Shown here: piece after piece, positions 23,977 through 33,795 of the stretch
How the letters are laid out: the number at the start of each line of letters is the position of its first letter
Position numbering within the stretch: the stretch's first letter is position 1
DNA from: an uncultured Bacteroidales bacterium
GTDB lineage: Bacteria > Bacteroidota > Bacteroidia > Bacteroidales > Barnesiellaceae
Length of the DNA stretch: 64,000 nucleotides
Direction of reading: 5' to 3'
Assembly: GCA_949298955.1 (NCBI GenBank)
Contig: CASFYQ010000005.1
Coordinates: 1 to 64,000 of the forward strand
Program-made: the position numbers and the translations under genes
Notes under the pieces: model-generated
Told to the model about the DNA's origin: nothing
Seen by the model: only the letters and a program-made list of their open reading frames with translations
Database searches by the model: none

Positions 23977-24843
23977 ATGTATCCTAAGTATAAGCATTTT
24001 GTCATAACGTTGTTTAATCTTCAACTATGGACAAAAGATAAGAAAAACATTTCGACACGAACCTCCGAATGGCTTGAGAAACGTTTCAAATTGTTTGAAA
24101 CCTATTGTTTCCCTTCGTTGAAATCGCAAACTGTGCAAAATTTTATTTGGCTGTGTCTTTTCGACGAACAGACTCCCGAGCCGTTCAAACGGAAAATACA
24201 TTCTTTTCGACAGCAATTCCCTTTGTTCTATCCCTGTTTCTTGTCGGCAGAAGAGGCAAATGAGTTTTTATGGGGAGCCGAGGGGCAAGAGTCTGGCTTT
24301 GCCAAAAAGTATATCCGCCCTTTTTTGAATGGAGATGAGGAGTATGTTATTACCACAAATATCGATAACGACGATGCTTTTCATCAAGATGCCATACGTA
24401 CACTCCAACAGCAGTTTTGTCAGACGCCCCAAGTGGGAGTTTATAGTTTGATTTGGGGGTTACAGTATTTCCCGCAATGGAATGCGTTACTGAAAATGCG
24501 TTATCCGCATAATCATTTTCTTACTTTGGCCGAGACGGTTAATGACTGCATACATACGATAGAGTATTATCCGCATACAATAGCGCGTAAAAAATTTCGA
24601 ACAGTCGACATAGTAGGATTGCCGGCATGGATAGAGGTTGTGCATAGTTGCAATGTGAATAATGAGCTTCGTATCACCAGCCGCATACGGTATGTCTTTA
24701 TTCTTAAAAGAACCTCGTTACAGGCTTTCGGTTTGTCGGTTGTTATTCCAGCGGGGCGCCATGTCGTCAATGTGATGAGGCTATCGGCCTATTTTTTCAA
24801 AGTGGCCGTGTGGCGGCTGATTCGTAAATGGAAGAAAAAATAA
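23977..24843 (+). CDS. Putative rhamnosyltransferase-like glycosyltransferase
   Basis: A 288-residue cytoplasmic protein resembling the PF11316 'putative rhamnosyl transferase' family. Supporting blocks: FVITLFNLQLW, RFKLFETYCFPSLKSQTVQN, WLCLFDEQTP, and the metal-binding-like TTNIDNDDAFHQDAI. There is a hydrophobic and basic C-terminus (RLSAYFFKVAVWRLIRKWKKK). It stands alone between two terminators, without other sugar-biosynthesis genes, and is visibly more AT-rich than its neighbours (many TTT, ATT and AAA codons), so recent acquisition is possible. Donor and acceptor cannot be inferred. Confidence 0.7.
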   Translation: MYPKYKHFVITLFNLQLWTKDKKNISTRTSEWLEKRFKLFETYCFPSLKSQTVQNFIWLCLFDEQTPEPFKRKIHSFRQQFPLFYPCFLSAEEANEFLWGAEGQESGFAKKYIRPFLNGDEEYVITTNIDNDDAFHQDAIRTLQQQFCQTPQVGVYSLIWGLQYFPQWNALLKMRYPHNHFLTLAETVNDCIHTIEYYPHTIARKKFRTVDIVGLPAWIEVVHSCNVNNELRITSRIRYVFILKRTSLQAFGLSVVIPAGRHVVNVMRLSAYFFKVAVWRLIRKWKKK

Positions 24844-24863
24844 TGCCATTTCCGGAGTAAAGA

Positions 24864-24903
24864 GGGAGTATTTGATTGGGAATGATCGAATACTCCTTGT
24901 TTG
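24864..24903 (+). terminator. Intrinsic terminator of the glycosyltransferase gene
   Basis: A 13-bp stem (24865-24877 with 24884-24896, G-U pairs allowed), 6-nt loop, followed by TTGTTT. Confidence 0.75.
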
Positions 24904-25018
24904 TCGTGTAGTATTCGGACTGCGGGAGGAAGCAGTAGGGAATCGTTGTTTCTATGTTTTCCCGGGTCAATCCGTTGTGTTTACATTTTTTTAATTTCAC
25001 AAATTCGGCCGAAACACC

Positions 25019-25026
25019 TATCTTTG
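25019..25026 (+). promoter_or_regulatory. Promoter -7 box of mutS
   Basis: TATCTTTG 44 nt before the GTG start at 25071. No clear TTG at the expected distance. Confidence 0.65.
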
Positions 25027-25070
25027 TTTCTCTTAAATAGGATATAAACAAGAAGATAAAAGCATAGACT

Positions 25071-27686
25071 GTGGCCAAGGAAATTGTTGAAACTCCGCTT
25101 ATGAAGCAGTACATCGAGATGAAAGCCCAACATCCCGATGCCGTGCTGCTTTTCAGGGTGGGAGATTTCTATGAGACCTTTTCGGAAGATGCCATCGTGG
25201 CATCTGAAATTCTGGGAATTACGCTTACACGCCGGGCAAACGGCGCCGCGCAATATGTCGAATTGGCTGGGTTTCCGCATCATGCGCTCGACACCTATCT
25301 GCCCAAGTTGGTACGGGCCGGCAAGCGTGTGGCCATCTGCGAACAGTTGGAAGACCCCAAGCTCACCAAGAAACTGGTGAAGCGCGGCATTACCGAGTTG
25401 GTGACTCCGGGTGTATCGATTAACGACAATATATTGAATCATCGGGAAAACAATTTTCTGGGCGGTGTCCATTTTGGCAAGAACAACAAGGTGGGTGTGG
25501 CTTTTCTCGATATATCGACCGGTGAATTTCTGGCGGCCGAAGGCGACTATGACTATGTAGATAAACTGCTGGGGAATTTTGCCCCGAAAGAGGTGCTGTT
25601 TGAACGTACGAAGCGGAAGGTGTTCGAGGAGCATTTCGGCAACCGCTTTTTCACCTTTGAACTCGACGACTGGGTCTATACCGAGGATGCTGCGAAAGAC
25701 CGTCTGTTGCGTCATTTCGAGACCAAGCACCTCAAAGGATTCGGCATTCACAATATGCCTTGTGCCATTATCGCGGCCGGGTCGCTGCTCCACTACCTCG
25801 ATATTACCCAGCACACGCAGATTTCGCACATCACCTCGCTCTCCCGTATCGAAGAAGAGCGCTATGTGCGCCTCGACAAGTTTACGGTGCGCAGCCTCGA
25901 ACTGCTTGCCCCCATGAACGAGGGCGGCAAAAGTCTGCTCGATGTCATCGACCGCACCGTCACCCCCATGGGTGCCCGTATGCTCAGACGGTGGATTATC
26001 TTTCCGTTGAAAGATGTGAAGCCCATTGAAGACCGGTTGAACGGCGTGGAGTTTTTTTTTCGTCACCCCGAGGCCCGCGAGGTCATCGACCCGCAACTCG
26101 ACACGATAGGCGATATGGAGCGACTCATCTCGAAGGTGGCCGTGGGGCGCATCTCGCCTCGCGAGATGGTACAGCTCAAAGTGGCCTTGCAGGCGATAGA
26201 ACCCATCAAGGTCGTTTGCGAACAGAGTGACGAGCCGGTGTTGCAGCGCATAGGCGAGCAACTGAATTGCTGTGCGAGCATACGCGACCGTATCGAGCGT
26301 GAGATTACTCCCGATGCGCCTAACATGGCCAATCGGGGCGGTATTATCTGCAAAGGTGTGAATGCCGAGCTCGACGAGTTGCGCGAAATATCCTGCTCGG
26401 GCAAAGACTACCTGCTGCATGTGCAGCAGCGCGAGAGCGACCGCACGGGCATTCCCAGTCTCAAAGTGGGCTACAACAATGTTTTCGGTTACTATATCGA
26501 GGTGCGCAATACCCATAAAGACAAAGTCCCGGCCGACTGGGTGAGAAAGCAGACTCTGGTGAGTGCCGAACGCTATATTACCCAGGAACTGAAAGAATAT
26601 GAAGAAAAAATTCTCGGGGCCGAGGAGAAGATTCTCGCTCTCGAAAGCCGGCTCTTCAACGACCTGGTGCTGGCTCTCACCGAGTATATCCCGGCCATAC
26701 AGCTCGACTCGGCCCTCGTGGCTCGAATCGACTGTCTGTTGTCGTTCGTGAAATCGGCGGTCGAGAATCGTTATATCCGTCCCGAAATAAACGATTCGCT
26801 CACTATCGACATCAAGGAGGGGCGACATCCGGTTATCGAGAAGCAGATGCCCCCGGGCGAGAGTTATGTGAGCAACAGTGTGGAACTCGATAACGACCGG
26901 CAGCAAATCATGATGATTACGGGGCCCAATATGGCCGGTAAGTCGGCCTTGCTACGGCAGACGGCACTCATCGTGCTCATGGCACAGATAGGCAGTTTTG
27001 TCCCAGCCGAGGCAGCGCGCATAGGAATCGTCGACAAGATATTCACCCGGGTGGGCGCATCGGACAATATTTCGCTGGGCGAGTCGACTTTCATGGTCGA
27101 GATGACCGAAGCGGCCGACATCCTCAACAATCTGTCGGAGCGCAGCCTGGTACTCTTCGATGAGTTGGGACGCGGCACCAGCACCTACGACGGCATTTCC
27201 ATTGCCTGGGCTATCGTGGAGCACATTCACGAGCATCCCAGAGCACGGGCCAAGACGCTGTTTGCCACTCATTATCACGAACTCAACGAGATGGAGCGCA
27301 CCTACAAGCGCATCGTCAACTACAACGTGTCGGTCAAGGAGATGGACAACAAGGTGATATTCTTGCGCAAACTGGTGCGGGGCGGCAGCGAACACAGTTT
27401 CGGAATCCATGTGGCCAAGTTGGCGGGTATGCCCCAAAGCATTGTCAAGCGGGCCAACCAAATATTGAAACAACTCGAATCGGAAAACCGGCAGACGGGT
27501 ATGGCCAAGCCTACCGCCGAGATTGCTTCGTCGCGCGGAGGCGTGCAGCTGAGTTTCTTCCAGCTCGACGACCCTGTGCTCTCGCAGGTGCGTGATGAGA
27601 TTTTGCGGGCCGACATCAATAACCTCACGCCGGTCGAAGCGTTGAACAAATTGAACGAAATCAAGAAGATAATCACCGGGAAATAA
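25071..27686 (+). CDS. mutS: DNA mismatch repair protein MutS
   Basis: Recognises mismatches and small loops and recruits MutL. The 871-residue protein starts with GTG at 25071 ([18 protein letters not shown]); the next ATG would remove the conserved N-terminus. The mismatch-reading FYE is at residues 33-35 ([12 protein letters not shown]). Connector, lever and clamp domains follow, and the ABC-type ATPase is complete: Walker [15 protein letters not shown], signature [11 protein letters not shown], Walker [17 protein letters not shown], and the conserved HYHEL. The length is full for MutS1, and the C-terminal tetramerisation-type tail is present. It heads a run of four plus-strand genes. Confidence 0.97.
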   Translation: MAKEIVETPLMKQYIEMKAQHPDAVLLFRVGDFYETFSEDAIVASEILGITLTRRANGAAQYVELAGFPHHALDTYLPKLVRAGKRVAICEQLEDPKLTKKLVKRGITELVTPGVSINDNILNHRENNFLGGVHFGKNNKVGVAFLDISTGEFLAAEGDYDYVDKLLGNFAPKEVLFERTKRKVFEEHFGNRFFTFELDDWVYTEDAAKDRLLRHFETKHLKGFGIHNMPCAIIAAGSLLHYLDITQHTQISHITSLSRIEEERYVRLDKFTVRSLELLAPMNEGGKSLLDVIDRTVTPMGARMLRRWIIFPLKDVKPIEDRLNGVEFFFRHPEAREVIDPQLDTIGDMERLISKVAVGRISPREMVQLKVALQAIEPIKVVCEQSDEPVLQRIGEQLNCCASIRDRIEREITPDAPNMANRGGIICKGVNAELDELREISCSGKDYLLHVQQRESDRTGIPSLKVGYNNVFGYYIEVRNTHKDKVPADWVRKQTLVSAERYITQELKEYEEKILGAEEKILALESRLFNDLVLALTEYIPAIQLDSALVARIDCLLSFVKSAVENRYIRPEINDSLTIDIKEGRHPVIEKQMPPGESYVSNSVELDNDRQQIMMITGPNMAGKSALLRQTALIVLMAQIGSFVPAEAARIGIVDKIFTRVGASDNISLGESTFMVEMTEAADILNNLSERSLVLFDELGRGTSTYDGISIAWAIVEHIHEHPRARAKTLFATHYHELNEMERTYKRIVNYNVSVKEMDNKVIFLRKLVRGGSEHSFGIHVAKLAGMPQSIVKRANQILKQLESENRQTGMAKPTAEIASSRGGVQLSFFQLDDPVLSQVRDEILRADINNLTPVEALNKLNEIKKIITGK

Positions 27687-27698
27687 CAGTGATAGAGT

Positions 27699-28958
27699 AT
27701 GATGAAGAGAAGCGATTTTGAAATCATGGCACCTGTGGGCTCCTACGACTCGCTGGCTGCCGCCATACAGGGAGGTGCCGACTCTATCTATTTCGGCATC
27801 GAGGGGTTGAATATGCGCTCCCGCTCGTCCAACAACTTTACCATCGACGACCTGCACGAGATTGTGCGCATCTGTAACGAGCACGGTATCAAGAGCTATC
27901 TCACCGTCAATACTGTCATTTATGACAACGACATCGATCTGCTGCACCGTATTGTCGATGCCGCCAAGGAGGCCGGTCTCACTGCCATTATCGCCAGCGA
28001 TGTGGCAGCTATGACCTACGCCCGCGAGATTGGGGTGGAGGTACACTTGTCGACTCAACTGAATATCTCGAATACCGAGGCGTTGCGCTTCTATGCCCGC
28101 TTTGCCGATGTTGTCGTTTTGGCCCGGGAACTGAATCTGGAGCAAGTGGCCCGCATTCACGAGGCTATCGAGCGCGACCGTATCGTGGGGCCGGGCGGCG
28201 AGCCGGTGCGTATCGAAATGTTTTGTCATGGGGCTTTGTGCATGGCTGTTTCGGGCAAATGCTATTTGAGCCTGCACGAGATGAACGCCTCGGCCAACCG
28301 GGGGGCTTGTATGCAGATTTGCCGCCGCTCTTACGAGGTAAAGGACAAGGAGACGGGCGAGGAGCTCGAAGTCGACAATGCCTATATTATGTCGCCCAAA
28401 GATTTGAAAACCATACATTTCCTCAATAAGCTCATCGATGCCGGTGTGCGGGTGTTTAAAATCGAAGGTCGCGCCCGGGGTCCCGAATATGTGCGCACCG
28501 TCGTTTCGTGTTACAATGAGGCTATCGATGCTTACCTGAACGGTGATTTCACCGACGAGAAAATTGCCGGGTGGGACGAGCGGCTCGCCACAGTCTTCAA
28601 TCGGGGTTTTTGGAACGGTTATTACCTGGGACAGCGGCTGGGTGAGTGGACTCACAACTATGGTTCGGCGGCTACCCGGCGCAAGGTCTATGTAGGCAAA
28701 GGGGTGAAATATTTTTCCAACCTGGGCGTGGCCGAGTTCCTGCTCGAAAGCGGGACGTTGAGCGTGGGCGACGAGATTCTCATCACCGGCCCGACGACCG
28801 GGGCGCTCTTTCGCAAAGTCGAGGAGATACGGGTCGATTTGAAACCTGTTGAGACAGCCGTAAAAGGCGACCGTTTCTCGATGCGCATCGACGAGAAGAT
28901 ACGTCCGTCGGACAAATTGTATAAATGGGTAGACAGTTCGGAACTTAAATCGAAATAA
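27699..28958 (+). CDS. U32 peptidase-family protein (TrhP/YegQ-like)
   Basis: A 419-residue member of family U32. Despite the name, characterised bacterial relatives (TrhP/YegQ, RlhA) act in prephenate-dependent hydroxylation of tRNA wobble uridine or of 23S rRNA. The U32 signature [19 protein letters not shown] (about residues 170-188) with its Cys residues, and a further Cys pair in [14 protein letters not shown], are intact and fit an Fe-S ligand set. The N-terminal half is a TIM-barrel pattern ([20 protein letters not shown]). ATG ATG gives two adjacent starts. It lies 12 nt after mutS and 1 nt before the TPR gene, so it is in an operon. A tRNA-modifying role is the best guess. Confidence 0.85.
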   Translation: MMKRSDFEIMAPVGSYDSLAAAIQGGADSIYFGIEGLNMRSRSSNNFTIDDLHEIVRICNEHGIKSYLTVNTVIYDNDIDLLHRIVDAAKEAGLTAIIASDVAAMTYAREIGVEVHLSTQLNISNTEALRFYARFADVVVLARELNLEQVARIHEAIERDRIVGPGGEPVRIEMFCHGALCMAVSGKCYLSLHEMNASANRGACMQICRRSYEVKDKETGEELEVDNAYIMSPKDLKTIHFLNKLIDAGVRVFKIEGRARGPEYVRTVVSCYNEAIDAYLNGDFTDEKIAGWDERLATVFNRGFWNGYYLGQRLGEWTHNYGSAATRRKVYVGKGVKYFSNLGVAEFLLESGTLSVGDEILITGPTTGALFRKVEEIRVDLKPVETAVKGDRFSMRIDEKIRPSDKLYKWVDSSELKSK

Positions 28959-28959
28959 T

Positions 28960-31900
28960 ATGTTCAAGAAACGAGCCATTGCAGCATTCTTGGGAATCGC
29001 ATGTGTGGGGCAGCTCTCGGCCACAAATCAGGGAGTTCCTGCCGATAACGATTACAAGGCTTTGATAGATAGAGGAATCTCTCTCTTTGAAGAGAAAAAC
29101 TATGCGGGTTGTGCCGATGTGATGCAGGAGGCTTGCGAGGGAGATTTGCCGCGCGGGCTTCGTGAAACGGCCGACTGGTATCTTGCCCTGGCTGAGGCCC
29201 GCAACCATTCCTCGCAGACGGTGAGCCTGCTTACGGCTTTCCTGTGCGAATATCCGGCTTCGGCTCACACGTTGCAGGCCCGGTTGGTTTTGGCCGACTA
29301 TTACTACGACCGGCAGGAGTATGCTCGGGCATTGAACGCCTATCAGTCGGTCGATGTGAGTCTGCTTACCGGTGACGATGAAGACCGCTGGGGCTACCGC
29401 ACCGCCTGTGCTTTGTTGAAGACCGGCGACCCCGAGGCGGCAAAACCGCTCTTCCAGATTTTGGTAGGGAAAGCGAAATACAAGGTTGGTGCTACCTTTT
29501 ATTTGGCTTATATCCAGATGAACGAGGGCAACGACCGTGCGGCTTTGAGCGGTTTTGCCAAAGTCGGTGACGACAGTCGTTATGGCTATTCGGCCCGGTT
29601 GCACATGCTGCAAATTTATTTCAAGCAAAAGCGCTTTGCCCAGGTGCTGACCGAGGGGCGGCTGCTGCTTTCGCGCCCGACGACCGACGCCGACGCTTAT
29701 ACCGAATTGTTGCGTCTGCTTGGCGAAAGCGCTTATCGGGAGGGCGATGACCGCACGGCATCCGAGTATCTCGAGCGATATTTGCAGCGTAGCGACAGCC
29801 CTTGCCGTTCGTCGCTCTATGCTTTGGGAATAATCGCTTATCGTCAGGGCGAAAATGCTCGGGCCATCGATTTTTTGGGTCGGGTAACCACTACCGGCGA
29901 CGCCCTGTCGCAAAATGCCTACCTCTACATCGGGCAGGCCTATTTGCGCATGGGCGATAAAAACAATGCACGCATGGCCTTCGAGATGGCCTCGCAGGAT
30001 AACTACGACACCCATGTGCGCGAGACGGCACTTTATAATTACGCCCTTTGTCTTTACGACCGTTCGATTTCGCCTTTCGACAACTCGGTGGGTGTATTCG
30101 AGCGTTTTCTCAATGAGTACCCCGAGTCGCGTTATGCCGACAAAATCAACGACTATCTGGTCGAGGTTTATATGACTACCCGCAATTATCGGTCGGCTTT
30201 GGCCTCGATTGAGAAAATACAGCGCCCCGACAGCAAGATATTGGCAGCCAAGCAGCGTATCCTGTTCCAACTGGGAACCGAAGCTTTTACCAATGCCCGC
30301 ATCGACGAAGCCCGGCAGCTTTTCACCCAGGCTATCGGCGTGGGTAACTATGATGCCGACCTGCGGGCCAAGGCTTCGTTCTGGCTGGCCGAGTGTCAGT
30401 ATCGTCAGGAACAATACGGGGCAGCGGCCCGCAACTATTCGGCCTACCTTTCGTCCTGCAAGGACAAGCGCAGCGAGATGTATGCCTTGGCTTGGTACGA
30501 CTGGGCCTATTGCCAGTTTAAACAACACAATTTCTCGCAGGCCCTCGATGGTTTTTTGCGTTACCTCTCGACCCAGTCGGGAACCGACAAACGCATGACC
30601 GCTGATGCTTATGCCCGCACCGGCGACTGTTATTATTATGCCCGCCGGTATGCCGATGCCGGGCAATACTATGCCCGGGCCCGCCAGACCGATGCCGCGA
30701 GCGGGGATTACGCTCTCTTCCAACAGGCGTTCATGGCGGGGTTGCAGAAAAACCAGGAACGTAAAATCGAGCTGCTCGACCAACTCATTGCCCAATATCC
30801 CCGCTCGGGATACTTGGCCGGTGCCTGGTTTGAAAAAGGACAGGCCTACACGATACTCAACCGCAGCAACGATGCCATTGCCAGCTACCGGCAGCTACTC
30901 TCGGGCTATCCGCAGAGTGCCATTGCCCGCAAAGGCGGCCTGCAACTGGGTATGGTCTATTTCAACAACGGACAGACCGACGAGTCGGTAGCCGCCTATC
31001 AGTGGGTTATCGAGCATTATCCTACCAGTGAAGAGGCCCGCATCGCCGTAGCCGACCTCAAATCGGTCTATGTCGAGAAAGATGCCGTCGATGCCTATGC
31101 CGCTTATCTCAACAGCGTGGGGCGTGCCGAGCAGGCTCCGGTGACCGAGCTCGACTCGCTCTCCTATATGGCGGCCGAGCGCACCTACATGACAGGCAAA
31201 GGAGTCGCTTCGCTCGAGAAATACTTGCGCAATTATCCCACGGGGGCATTTCGTGTACAGGCCAATTTCTACGTGGGGCAGGCTGCGTTTGCTGCCAAAG
31301 AGTATGATAAGGCCCTCCCGGCTTTTGACTATGTGGTGACTCACAGCCCCGACGGAGAGTTTGCCGAGGAGGCATTAGCCCGCAAGTGCGAGATTCTCTA
31401 TCTGAGTGCCCGTTATGACGAGGCCCTCGAAGGATTCAAAATGCTCGAAAAGAAGGCTACGACTACCGGAAACAAGCAGGCGGCCTGGTTGGGTATGCTG
31501 CGCATTGCCCGCAACAAGCAGCAGTATGAGCTGGTACTGACCTCGGCCGAAGGGCTGCTCGGTGAGAGCAAGTTGTCGCCCGATTTGAGGCAGGAGGTGC
31601 TTTTCGCCCGGGCCGATGCCTATGCCCATACCCGGCGAGAAGAAAAGGCTGCCGCCGACTGGCAGGTATTGGCCGAGGACCCCCGCTCGGAGTATGGGGC
31701 ACAGAGTGCCTATTTGTTGGCTCAATATCAGTTTGACAACAAGGCATTGAACAATGCCGAAAAGACCTTGAATGCCTTTATCGACAAGGGTACCTCTCAC
31801 AGCTATTGGTTGGCCCGGGGATTCCTGCTCATGGCCGACATTTACGAGAAACGGGGCGAAACCTTCCAGGCCCGGCAATATTTGCAAAGTCTGCGCAACA

Positions 31901-31974
31901 ACTATCCGTCGAGCGACGACGACATCATGACCCGCATCGACGAGCGGCTGGCCCGGCTGGGTAAAACGGAGTAG
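28960..31974 (+). CDS. Large periplasmic TPR-repeat protein
   Basis: A 1004-residue exported protein (signal about residues 1-21, [19 protein letters not shown], cleaved after ATN or nearby; no lipobox). The rest is an almost unbroken solenoid of TPR-like repeats: recurrent pairs such as [59 protein letters not shown], and [20 protein letters not shown]. It begins 1 nt after the U32 gene stop and is followed after 22 nt by an outer-membrane barrel gene, so the two products probably work together at the outer membrane, for instance as a periplasmic adaptor. No enzymatic motif seen. I do not recognise a named homologue. Confidence 0.8.
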   Translation: MFKKRAIAAFLGIACVGQLSATNQGVPADNDYKALIDRGISLFEEKNYAGCADVMQEACEGDLPRGLRETADWYLALAEARNHSSQTVSLLTAFLCEYPASAHTLQARLVLADYYYDRQEYARALNAYQSVDVSLLTGDDEDRWGYRTACALLKTGDPEAAKPLFQILVGKAKYKVGATFYLAYIQMNEGNDRAALSGFAKVGDDSRYGYSARLHMLQIYFKQKRFAQVLTEGRLLLSRPTTDADAYTELLRLLGESAYREGDDRTASEYLERYLQRSDSPCRSSLYALGIIAYRQGENARAIDFLGRVTTTGDALSQNAYLYIGQAYLRMGDKNNARMAFEMASQDNYDTHVRETALYNYALCLYDRSISPFDNSVGVFERFLNEYPESRYADKINDYLVEVYMTTRNYRSALASIEKIQRPDSKILAAKQRILFQLGTEAFTNARIDEARQLFTQAIGVGNYDADLRAKASFWLAECQYRQEQYGAAARNYSAYLSSCKDKRSEMYALAWYDWAYCQFKQHNFSQALDGFLRYLSTQSGTDKRMTADAYARTGDCYYYARRYADAGQYYARARQTDAASGDYALFQQAFMAGLQKNQERKIELLDQLIAQYPRSGYLAGAWFEKGQAYTILNRSNDAIASYRQLLSGYPQSAIARKGGLQLGMVYFNNGQTDESVAAYQWVIEHYPTSEEARIAVADLKSVYVEKDAVDAYAAYLNSVGRAEQAPVTELDSLSYMAAERTYMTGKGVASLEKYLRNYPTGAFRVQANFYVGQAAFAAKEYDKALPAFDYVVTHSPDGEFAEEALARKCEILYLSARYDEALEGFKMLEKKATTTGNKQAAWLGMLRIARNKQQYELVLTSAEGLLGESKLSPDLRQEVLFARADAYAHTRREEKAAADWQVLAEDPRSEYGAQSAYLLAQYQFDNKALNNAEKTLNAFIDKGTSHSYWLARGFLLMADIYEKRGETFQARQYLQSLRNNYPSSDDDIMTRIDERLARLGKTE

Positions 31975-31996
31975 AACGATTTCAATACAGTAACTT

Positions 31997-33664
31997 ATGA
32001 AACGGTTTTCTTTTTTCACGATATTGACAATCCCGTTCGTGTTGTCGGCACAGCAGGCCGATTCGTTGCGTCGGGAGGTAACCATAGAGAAAGACTTTAC
32101 GCCCATCGTGCGCGATGCGTCGAAAATCAACACCCTCCCCGAGGTCGAGGAGCCCACGGTCACCCGGCAGTCGATACAGTTCAGCGACTGGACGGTGCCG
32201 GCTCCGCTCGAAGCCGGTGTCGTGCAGTTGCAGCCGGGTGGATTCGGCGACCCGGCGCGAGAAAATCGCCAACGCGGCTATTTCGATTTCGGGCTGGGCA
32301 ATTATTGGAATCTGGCAGGTAATGCCGGTTACCGTATCTTACAAAACGAGAAAGACCGTTTGAACGTGTGGTGGCAACACCGCTCGACTTGCGGTGCGGT
32401 AGACTACAACCAAAAGTGGCCGGGCTATGAGGACTCCCGCACGATGAGGCAGCTCGAAGAGCGTGTGGTGGCCGACTATCGTCATTCGTTTGAAAACCTC
32501 GATTTGGGCATACGGGGCGGCTACCGTTACGATTCGTTCAATTATTATGGCCTGCGTTTCCCCGGAGTCGAGGGCATCGCTTCGCCCGGACAGGAGATAA
32601 ACCGCTTCTTCCTGAAAAGCCGGATAGCGTCGAACAATCCCGGTGCCCAGTTGCGTTATGACGTTTCACTGGCCTATTACCGATACGGCTATCAGCGGGG
32701 ATATCTGCAAGGCAGCAAAGGAGCTGCCGAAAATGTGATAGAGGCCGACTTTGCCCTCGTGGCACCCATCGACCGTCGCAGCGACATTGCCATCGACGGT
32801 GCGTTCGACTATGTGGGGTATAGCCGTTTGCCGTCGGCATCGGGCTATGGTGTGTTGTCGCTCAACCCACGGTATAGCTGGCGCAGCGACCGGGTGTCGC
32901 TCTCGGCCGGTGTGAAGGCCGACATCTCGTTCAACAACGGTACCATCTTTCGTTTTGCGCCCGATGTCCGTTTCGACTGGACTATCATACCCAATTTGCA
33001 ATTTTATACCCACCTGACGGGAGGCAAGCAGCTGAATACCTGGCATCGGGTATCGGCCTATACGCTTTATTTCAATCCTTCGGCGGTGGTCGACAACAGC
33101 TATGTGCCTCTCGATGCTCGGTTGGGGTTTCGGGTCAATGCCTTGCGCGGCTTCTCGATAGGACTTTCGGGCGGATACGAGATAGGCAAGAAGGTTCTCT
33201 TTTTGATACCCGAGCAGGCCGAGAACGGTCAACTTACCGGCATATCGCGCTTTTGGGGCATCGATGCTTATGCGTGGAAAGCCGGTCTCGACCTCTCGTA
33301 TCGGTATGGAACCCTGTGGGAAGCTTCGGCCCGGGTCGACTATTGTCGCTGGACGGCCACCGACGGGCGACAGGTCGTTTCATATGACCGTCCGCAGTGG
33401 CAAGGTGCAGTCGATGTACGCTACAATCCATTGCAGAAGCTCTCTCTCGAAGCCGGATATGAGTTTGCCGCCGTGCGTAAATACGGTGTGCTGGGCTCTC
33501 TGCCCGATAAGCACCTCGTACATGTGAAAGCCTCGTATGCCTTCACCCCGTGGTTCTCGCTTTACGGTCTCACCGACAACTTGTTGAACCGAAAATACGA
33601 TATTGCCTACGGTATGCCGGCACAAGGCATCAGCTTCATGTTTGGTGTCGATTTCAAATTCTGA
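31997..33664 (+). CDS. Outer-membrane beta-barrel protein without plug domain
   Basis: A 555-residue exported protein (signal MKRFSFFTILTIPFVLSAQQ). After a short periplasmic segment (REVTIEKDFTPIVRDASKIN, then LPEVEEPTV), residues about 75-555 are alternating beta-strand sequence with aromatic girdles, typical of TonB-dependent-receptor-like barrels, ending in GVDFKF with C-terminal Phe. Near the end it carries the receptor-style phrase LYGLTDNLLNRKYDIAYG. There is no plug (no TonB-box plus DxxxI-type plug block) and no carboxypeptidase-regulatory N-domain, so it is not a standard transporter. It is paired with the TPR gene 22 nt upstream. Function unknown. Confidence 0.75.
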   Translation: MKRFSFFTILTIPFVLSAQQADSLRREVTIEKDFTPIVRDASKINTLPEVEEPTVTRQSIQFSDWTVPAPLEAGVVQLQPGGFGDPARENRQRGYFDFGLGNYWNLAGNAGYRILQNEKDRLNVWWQHRSTCGAVDYNQKWPGYEDSRTMRQLEERVVADYRHSFENLDLGIRGGYRYDSFNYYGLRFPGVEGIASPGQEINRFFLKSRIASNNPGAQLRYDVSLAYYRYGYQRGYLQGSKGAAENVIEADFALVAPIDRRSDIAIDGAFDYVGYSRLPSASGYGVLSLNPRYSWRSDRVSLSAGVKADISFNNGTIFRFAPDVRFDWTIIPNLQFYTHLTGGKQLNTWHRVSAYTLYFNPSAVVDNSYVPLDARLGFRVNALRGFSIGLSGGYEIGKKVLFLIPEQAENGQLTGISRFWGIDAYAWKAGLDLSYRYGTLWEASARVDYCRWTATDGRQVVSYDRPQWQGAVDVRYNPLQKLSLEAGYEFAAVRKYGVLGSLPDKHLVHVKASYAFTPWFSLYGLTDNLLNRKYDIAYGMPAQGISFMFGVDFKF

Positions 33665-33760
33665 AATTGAAGCCGTCGCCGATGACTCATGCGAAGCGCT
33701 GTGCCTATACATTATTTAATAAAAAAGTAGAAAAACGCTCTGTTTTACAATTCGATTTCC

Positions 33761-33768
33761 TATTTTTG
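33761..33768 (+). promoter_or_regulatory. Promoter -7 box of topA
   Basis: TATTTTTG 28 nt before the ATG at 33796. It leaves room for the start at 33796 and makes the longer start at 33781 less likely. Confidence 0.6.
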
Positions 33769-33795
33769 CGCAAAATTTGAATGAGAATTGCGTGT

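Noticed and set aside
24981..29024. Two long minus-strand frames opposite mutS and the U32 gene
   Set aside because: Antisense to highly conserved proteins with all motifs intact; no domain of their own.
28945..30795. 616-codon minus-strand frame opposite the TPR gene
   Set aside because: Mirror of TPR-coding sequence; no start signal or domain.
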